A DNA stretch of 11,722 bases from Betaproteobacteria bacterium (GTDB taxonomy: Bacteria; Pseudomonadota; Gammaproteobacteria; Burkholderiales; Burkholderiaceae). The position numbers and the translations under genes were made by a program. The stretch's first letter is position 1, and each line of letters starts with the position of its first letter. The notes beneath the pieces are model-generated. The model was not told where the DNA came from and made no database searches. It saw only the letters and a list, made by a program, of their open reading frames with translations. This document shows, piece by piece, positions 7,850-11,722 of this stretch. The stretch covers positions 1-11,722 of the forward strand of contig JAGWXN010000079.1 of the NCBI GenBank assembly GCA_018969885.1, read 5' to 3'.

Positions 7850-9070
7850 ATGAAGGCGATTCTCGACGGTATTCGCGTCCTCGATCTCACCCGGGTTTTG
7901 GCCGGCCCCTGGTGTACCCAGAATCTGGCGGATCTCGGCGCTGACGTGATCAAGGTCGAGAAACCGGGAGACGGCGATGACACCCGGAGCTGGGGGCCCC
8001 CTTTCCTCAGGAATCGCGACGGCAGCGACACCCGCGATGCCGCTTATTTTTTGTCAGCCAATCGCAACAAGCGCTCGATCGCGGTCGATATCGCAAGCCC
8101 CGCAGGGCAAAAAGTGATCCGCGATCTGGCCCGGGTGAGCGACGTGGTGGCCGAAAACTTCAAGGTCGGGCAACTGCGCAAATACGGCCTGGACTACGAC
8201 AGCCTGAAGGCGATCAACCCGCGCCTGGTGTATTGCTCGATCACCGGCTTTGGGCAGACCGGACCGTGGTCGCATCGCGCGGGCTATGACTTCATCATCC
8301 AGGGCGTCGGCGGCCTCATGTCGGTGACCGGCGAGGCCGATGATCGCCCCGGGGGCGGCCCGCAGAAGGCCGGGGTGGCGGTCGTGGACCTCTTCACCGG
8401 CATGTACGCCACCCAGGCCATTCTCGGGGCGCTCTTTCACCGTGAACGGACCGGCGAGGGACAGTACATCGACGCAGCACTCCTTGACGTACAGGTGGCC
8501 ATGATGGCCAACATGAATACCAATTTCCTGGTGAGCGGTCAGCCCCCGAAACGCTGGGGCAACGCGCACCCGAATCTGGTGCCCTATCAGGCCTTCAAGG
8601 CCTCGGACATGTGGATCATCCTCGCGGTGGGTAACGACGATCAGTTCCGGCGTTTCTGCGAGGTCGGCAATTGTCTTGAACTCACGAGAGATCCGCGTTT
8701 CGTACGCGTGCCCGACCGGATCCGCAACCGCGAGCAACTGATCCCGCTGCTGGCCGAGATCATTGCGCAGCGTACCGGCGAACAGTGGATCAGCGGATTG
8801 GAGACGGCGGGCGTACCTTGCGGGCCAATTAACAACCTGGCCCAGGTCTTCGAAAATCCACAGGTAAAGGCGCGCGGCATGCGCCAGTCGATCGAACGCG
8901 AGGACTCAGGTCCGATCGAACTGGTTACCAACCCGATCCGCTTCAGCGAAACGCCTGCCACGCTCCGCCGCCCCCCTCCGAAGCTCGGTGAACACACCGA
9001 GGAGGTGCTGCGAGATGTACTGGGCTACGAGCCTGAAACCATTCGGGAACTCGCGCCACGCCAGTCTTGA
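7850..9070 (+). CDS. Family III (CaiB/BaiF) CoA-transferase, glutarate/dicarboxylate CoA-transferase-like
   Basis: A 406-residue cytosolic enzyme of the formyl-CoA transferase fold, which moves CoA from an acyl-CoA donor to a carboxylate through an aspartyl-CoA anhydride. The N-terminal block LDLTRVLAGPWC, then DLGADVIKVEKPGDGDDTR, and NRNKRSIAVD are typical; the catalytic Asp is D180 in VVDLFTGMY. The segments RWGNAHPNLVPYQAF, GNDDQF and GVPCGPINN recall succinyl-CoA:glutarate CoA-transferase (SUGCT) more than formyl-CoA or carnitine enzymes; that comparison is from memory. The ATG at 7850 is preferred over an in-frame TTG at 7829 because family proteins begin near LDGIRVLDLTR. It diverges from alaS and is followed, after 176 bases, by tctB and tctA, suggesting a substrate shared with that carboxylate transporter. 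The exact acid is unknown. Confidence 0.92.
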   Translation: MKAILDGIRVLDLTRVLAGPWCTQNLADLGADVIKVEKPGDGDDTRSWGPPFLRNRDGSDTRDAAYFLSANRNKRSIAVDIASPAGQKVIRDLARVSDVVAENFKVGQLRKYGLDYDSLKAINPRLVYCSITGFGQTGPWSHRAGYDFIIQGVGGLMSVTGEADDRPGGGPQKAGVAVVDLFTGMYATQAILGALFHRERTGEGQYIDAALLDVQVAMMANMNTNFLVSGQPPKRWGNAHPNLVPYQAFKASDMWIILAVGNDDQFRRFCEVGNCLELTRDPRFVRVPDRIRNREQLIPLLAEIIAQRTGEQWISGLETAGVPCGPINNLAQVFENPQVKARGMRQSIEREDSGPIELVTNPIRFSETPATLRRPPPKLGEHTEEVLRDVLGYEPETIRELAPRQS

Positions 9071-9183
9071 GTACGGGCTTGGCCGGGCCATGAATCGCAC
9101 CCGCCGGGCCGCTTCGACACGCGACCCGTTTACGCGAACCACCCCATCGGCTACCATCGCGGCTCGTCATAACCACAGTCAGA

Positions 9184-9205
9184 CCGGGTTGGCCCGCTAA
9201 CCCGG
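9184..9205. repeat. Inverted repeat in the tctB leader
   Basis: CCGGGTT (9184-9190) and AACCCGG (9199-9205) form a perfect 7-base stem with an 8-base loop in the 176-base gap (9071-9246) between the CoA-transferase and tctB. No T-run follows, so it is not a standard terminator. It could be an operator or an mRNA hairpin ahead of the tctB ribosome binding site. I see no clear promoter hexamers in this gap and no other gene. Confidence 0.4.
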
Positions 9206-9234
9206 CCCAGATCGACGTCCGAAAGTGCAGTGAA

Positions 9235-9239
9235 AGGAG
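9235..9239 (+). promoter_or_regulatory. Ribosome binding site that fixes the tctB GTG start
   Basis: AGGAG within GTGAAAGGAGAC lies seven bases before the GTG at 9247. No in-frame ATG gives a family-length TctB, so this strong site decides the non-ATG start. Confidence 0.8.
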
Positions 9240-9246
9240 ACAGCTG

Positions 9247-9708
9247 GTGAAGCTTCGTAATCATCAGGATTTTTGGTCGGGAACGATGTTCGTCGTTCTC
9301 GGCGTTCTATTTATCGTGCTCTCGCGTCAATATCAGCTTGGCACCGCAGCCAAGATGGGCCCAGGGTATTTCCCGACCGTGCTGGGCGGCATCCTCGCCG
9401 TGCTGGGCGGCATGATCGTCCTGAGCGCCTTCGCCAAGTCCAACCCCGAGGCCAAGCTCTCTCCGGTCGGCTGGCGTGAGCTTTTCCTGCTGCTGGGGGG
9501 CGTGCTGCTGTTCGCAATCCTGTTGCCTAAGCTGGGCCTGATCGTCTCGCTCTGGATCCTCATCTTCGTCTCGGCGCTCGGAAGCCACGAGTTCAACTTC
9601 AAGGAAACCTTCCTGTCCGCGATCGTCTTGAGCGTGCTCGGCTGGGGTGTGTTCGCCAAGGGACTTGAACTGCAGCTGGCAGTCTGGCCCAAGTTCCTCA
9701 CGCAGTAA
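9247..9708 (+). CDS. tctB: Tripartite tricarboxylate transporter small membrane subunit, TctB family
   Basis: A 153-residue inner-membrane protein with four or five hydrophobic segments (about 11-26, 43-62, 77-93, 96-112, 122-139), the usual TctB size and topology. It opens with the family's KLRNHQDFWSG stretch and then carries GPGYFP (38-43) before the second segment, a common TctB feature. With TctA it forms the membrane part of a secondary carboxylate importer fed by a periplasmic TctC/Bug binding protein. It starts with GTG behind a strong AGGAG. Only 13 bases separate it from tctA, whose GGAG lies in that gap, so the two form an operon. A 14-base direct repeat is embedded in the second membrane segment. 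Confidence 0.93.
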   Translation: MKLRNHQDFWSGTMFVVLGVLFIVLSRQYQLGTAAKMGPGYFPTVLGGILAVLGGMIVLSAFAKSNPEAKLSPVGWRELFLLLGGVLLFAILLPKLGLIVSLWILIFVSALGSHEFNFKETFLSAIVLSVLGWGVFAKGLELQLAVWPKFLTQ

Positions 9709-9721
9709 CCGGAGCGCGACG

Positions 9722-11236
9722 ATGGACGGATTATTTGCAAATCTCTCGCTCGGCTTCTCGGTCGCAGCCACAGCCACCAACCTGTTTTACTGCTTCGTAG
9801 GCGTGCTGTTCGGCACGCTGGTGGGCGTGCTGCCGGGCATTGGACCGCTCGCCACGATCGCCATGCTGCTGCCCATCACCTACAAGATGACCGACCCGAC
9901 CACGGCGCTCATCCTGCTGGCGGGCATTTACTACGGCGCACAGTACGGGGGTTCAACCACTGCCATTCTGGTCAAGCTGCCAGGTGAAACCTCATCGGTG
10001 GTGACCACCCTGGACGGCTATCAGATGGCCCGGGTCGGTCGAGCTGGCCCGGCACTCGCCACTGCAGCCATTGCATCGTTCTTCGCCGGCACGGTCTCCA
10101 CCCTCGCCATTGCGGCGTTTGCCCCGCCGCTTGCGGAGGTGGCCTTCAAGTTCGGCCCAGCGGAATACTTCTCGCTGATGGTGCTGGGCCTGATCGCAGC
10201 CGTGGTGCTTGCGCAGGGTTCCATCGTCAAGGCGCTTGCGATGGTGGTGCTGGGCCTGCTGCTCGGCATGATCGGCACCGACGTCAACTCGGGGGTCGCG
10301 CGCTTCTCGTTCGAAATCCCGGAGCTCACCGACGGCATCGAGTTCGCCGCAGTAGCCATGGGCATGTTCGGATTCGGCGAGATCATCGCCAACCTCGAAC
10401 AGCGCGACAACCGGCAGGTGTTCACCAGCAAGGTGGGCCGCCTGATGCCGTCAGCCGAAGACTTCCGCCGAATCACCTGGCCGATCGTGCGCGGCACGGT
10501 GCTGGGCGGGGCGCTGGGTATTCTGCCTGGTGGCGGGTCGGTGCTGTCGGCCTTCTCCGCTTACGCCATCGAAAAGAAAATCTCGAAGACCCCGGAGAAA
10601 TTCGGTACCGGCATGATCGAGGGCGTGGCAGCGCCCGAGGCCGCCAATAACGCCGGCGCCCAGACCTCGTTCATCCCCATGCTCACCCTGGGTATCCCCA
10701 CCAACGCGGTGATGGCGCTGATGGTGGCGGGCATGATGATCCACAACATCCAGCCGGGTCCGCAGGTCATGACCAGCAACCCCAAGCTGTTCTGGGGTCT
10801 GATCGCCTCGATGTGGATCGGTAACCTGATGCTGCTGATCCTGAATCTGCCGCTGGTGGGTCTGTGGATCAAACTCCTCACGATTCCCTACCGAATCCTG
10901 TATCCCGCCATTCTGATGTTCTGCTGTATCGGCGCCTACTCGCTCAACAACTCGGTGTTCGACATTTACATGACGATCCCGTTTGCGATCCTGGGCTATG
11001 TGTGCGTGAAGTTGAACTGCGAGCCAGCGCCACTGCTCTTGGGCTTCGTACTGGGCAAGCTGATGGAGGAGTACCTGAGACGAGCCATGACGATCTCGCG
11101 AGGCGATCCCATGGTGTTTATCACGCGGCCGCTGTCTGCCACCATGCTGGCCATTGCCGCGGTGCTCCTCATCATCGTGTTCCTGCCATCGGTGGCAAAG
11201 AAACGGGAAGAGGCATTCGCCGAGGAAGAAAAGTAG
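9722..11236 (+). CDS. tctA: Tripartite tricarboxylate transporter large membrane subunit, TctA family
   Basis: A 504-residue inner-membrane protein with about eleven or twelve hydrophobic segments, matching TctA length. Family marks are GTLVGVLPGIGP (31-42), YYGAQYGGSTTAIL (70-83), RGTVLGGALGILPGGG (257-272) and GVAAPEAANNAGAQTSFIP (301-319) with LGIPTN following. The last two are internal glycine/proline-rich repeats of the first two and probably line the transport path. It imports citrate, tartrate, adipate or similar acids in known members, driven by an ion gradient. The ATG at 9722 is chosen over an in-frame start at 9647, which would sit inside tctB, because GGAG is seven bases upstream. 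The C-terminus is a short charged tail (KKREEAFAEEEK). No tctC is present beside it. Confidence 0.96.
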   Translation: MDGLFANLSLGFSVAATATNLFYCFVGVLFGTLVGVLPGIGPLATIAMLLPITYKMTDPTTALILLAGIYYGAQYGGSTTAILVKLPGETSSVVTTLDGYQMARVGRAGPALATAAIASFFAGTVSTLAIAAFAPPLAEVAFKFGPAEYFSLMVLGLIAAVVLAQGSIVKALAMVVLGLLLGMIGTDVNSGVARFSFEIPELTDGIEFAAVAMGMFGFGEIIANLEQRDNRQVFTSKVGRLMPSAEDFRRITWPIVRGTVLGGALGILPGGGSVLSAFSAYAIEKKISKTPEKFGTGMIEGVAAPEAANNAGAQTSFIPMLTLGIPTNAVMALMVAGMMIHNIQPGPQVMTSNPKLFWGLIASMWIGNLMLLILNLPLVGLWIKLLTIPYRILYPAILMFCCIGAYSLNNSVFDIYMTIPFAILGYVCVKLNCEPAPLLLGFVLGKLMEEYLRRAMTISRGDPMVFITRPLSATMLAIAAVLLIIVFLPSVAKKREEAFAEEEK

Positions 11237-11251
11237 CGGCGCTCACTGGCC

Positions 11252-11271
11252 CAGGCGGCACAGACCGCCTG
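11252..11271. repeat. Hairpin just before the tctA terminator
   Basis: CAGGCGG (11252-11258) and CCGCCTG (11265-11271) form a perfect 7-base stem with a 6-base loop, 16 bases after the tctA stop. No T-run follows on either strand. It may protect the tctBA message from 3' decay or assist the terminator beside it. Confidence 0.45.
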
Positions 11272-11278
11272 ATCAAAA

Positions 11279-11304
11279 GCCCGCGTTCACCGCGGGCATT
11301 TTTT
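11279..11304. terminator. Rho-independent terminator after tctA, possibly bidirectional
   Basis: GCCCGCG (11279-11285), loop TTCAC, CGCGGGC (11291-11297), then A and six T on the plus strand. On the minus strand the same stem is followed by TTTT (11275-11278), so it could also end the urease-side transcript arriving from the right. It lies in the 100-base gap between the convergent tctA and small-protein genes. Confidence 0.88.
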
Positions 11305-11336
11305 CGTCTGCGTGGTGGGGGGCGCGAGACGCGCGC

Positions 11337-11588
11337 TCAGCGATCGCTTGATGAACCCCGGGCGGCACGGCGGCTCAATAGCGCACGAATACCCCAGACG
11401 GCAATCGCCAAAGCCAGGGCGCCTGCGGCGAGATGATCAGGTTCAGACAGCAGATGCATGACGGCCTGCAGCCAGTCGGCGCCGTGGTGGCCCGGATGGG
11501 CAGACGCGATCGCGGGAAGTGCGGCGAGCGTCAGGCCCAGCGCGCGGGAACGCAGCGAGACAACGATCGGGGCAAGGCGTGTGAACAT
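11337..11588 (-). CDS. Small exported His-rich protein, mini HupE/UreJ-like, next to ureG
   Basis: An 83-residue protein with a signal-peptide-like N-terminus (basic residues, hydrophobic LGLTLAALPAIASA) probably cut before His31, giving a mature N-terminus of HPGHHGADW. Histidines 31, 34, 35, 45 and 52 are clustered, followed by a single membrane segment (about 53-72) and a basic, cytoplasm-facing tail. The order AHPGHH...HLLSEPDHLA resembles the start of HupE/UreJ nickel/cobalt permeases, whose first helix carries HPxxGxDHLLAM, but only one helix is present. The ATG at 11586-11588 has GGAG nine bases upstream; a longer in-frame start at 11720 would run over ureG and is rejected. It begins 19 bases after the ureG stop, so it belongs to the urease operon. 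A metal-handling role is inference; I do not recognise a named family. Confidence 0.75.
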   Translation of the reverse strand: MFTRLAPIVVSLRSRALGLTLAALPAIASAHPGHHGADWLQAVMHLLSEPDHLAAGALALAIAVWGIRALLSRRAARGSSSDR

Positions 11589-11607
11589 GGGCGTTTTCTC
11601 CGGAAGA

Positions 11608-11722
11608 TCAATGAACCAGCAGGCCGCGGGTTTCGATGTGGCGCACCACGTCGTCAAGTCCCTGCCCGGTCTTGAGGTTGGTAAATACGAAAGGTCGCTC
11701 GCCACGCATGCGGCGGGCATCC
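11608..11722 (-). CDS. ureG: Urease accessory GTPase UreG, C-terminal end (5' part outside window)
   Basis: The last 37 codons of a minus-strand gene running in from the right edge, in the frame whose first whole codon is at 11719-11721. The translation contains [19 protein letters not shown] and continues [15 protein letters not shown] to a TGA at 11608-11610. The core [19 protein letters not shown](I/V)V is the conserved C-terminus of UreG, the SIMIBI-class GTPase that, with UreE, UreF and UreD/H, delivers nickel to urease. The P-loop and the metal-binding CPH motif lie outside the window. No other family I know ends this way, so the call is firm despite the short length. The small His-rich gene follows at once. 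Confidence 0.92.
   Translation of the reverse strand, partial: DARRMRGERPFVFTNLKTGQGLDDVVRHIETRGLLVH

Noticed and set aside
7829..9070. TTG start seven codons upstream for the CoA-transferase
   Set aside because: The added residues (MLNTDIP) are not part of the family N-terminus, and no ribosome site stands before the TTG.
8906..9200. Short open frames around the CoA-transferase 3' end and tctB leader
   Set aside because: They overlap the transferase gene or cover a gap without ribosome sites, and their translations are Arg-rich with no recognisable motif.
9647..11236. Earlier in-frame start for tctA within tctB
   Set aside because: It would add 25 Ser/Arg-rich residues from an overlapping frame; the ATG at 9722 has GGAG at proper spacing and gives the family length.
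11337..11720. 127-codon version of the small His-rich protein
   Set aside because: The first 44 codons are a shifted reading of the ureG 3' end; the ATG at 11588 gives a proper signal peptide with a GGAG site.
1..11722. CRISPR arrays, tRNA genes, transposases, integrase sites or phage genes
   Set aside because: Reading both strands by eye showed no spaced repeat array, tRNA-like cloverleaf, insertion-sequence ends or transposase; the contents are ordinary metabolic, transport and housekeeping genes.

Overview
The window reads as GC-rich chromosomal DNA from a betaproteobacterium, most likely Burkholderiales (Alcaligenaceae, Burkholderiaceae or relatives). This is inferred from overall GC richness, the style of the ValS and AlaS proteins, a tripartite tricarboxylate (TctBA) transporter, a family III CoA-transferase and the end of a urease accessory operon. 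There is no rRNA, tRNA, CRISPR array, insertion sequence or phage gene. Coding density is high and no gene-free stretch reaches 300 bases.

Layout. (1) 1-1756, plus strand: the C-terminal 584 residues of valyl-tRNA synthetase, whose start lies outside the window. (2) 1806-7729, minus strand: a tight six-gene string, read from alaS at the right to an SDR dehydrogenase at the left: alaS, an MFS transporter, two short CHR-domain (chromate-transporter family) halves, a TusA-like sulfur carrier and the SDR. The junctions are TGATG, ATGA, ATGA, a 29-base gap and a 3-base gap, so this is almost certainly one transcript with translational coupling. It meets valS head-on at a 30-base hairpin. (3) 7730-7849: a 120-base divergent promoter region with a perfect 7-base inverted repeat around the likely alaS -10 box. 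(4) 7850-11236, plus strand: a CaiB/BaiF-type CoA-transferase resembling glutarate/dicarboxylate CoA-transferases, then tctB and tctA, ended by a rho-independent terminator. (5) 11337-11722, minus strand: a short exported His-rich protein and the last 37 codons of ureG, the tail of a urease operon that begins outside the window.

How the genes may work together. The housekeeping parts (valS, alaS, ureG) are ordinary. The CoA-transferase plus TctBA suggests uptake of a small di- or tricarboxylate and its activation to a CoA thioester, with the periplasmic binding protein (TctC/Bug) encoded elsewhere. Behind alaS sit two unrelated transport systems and a sulfur carrier whose shared purpose is not evident from sequence. 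I see no convincing wholly new system. The items most worth a second look are the alaS palindrome, the alaS-mfs-chr-chr-tusA-sdr coupling, and the mini HupE/UreJ-like protein next to ureG.
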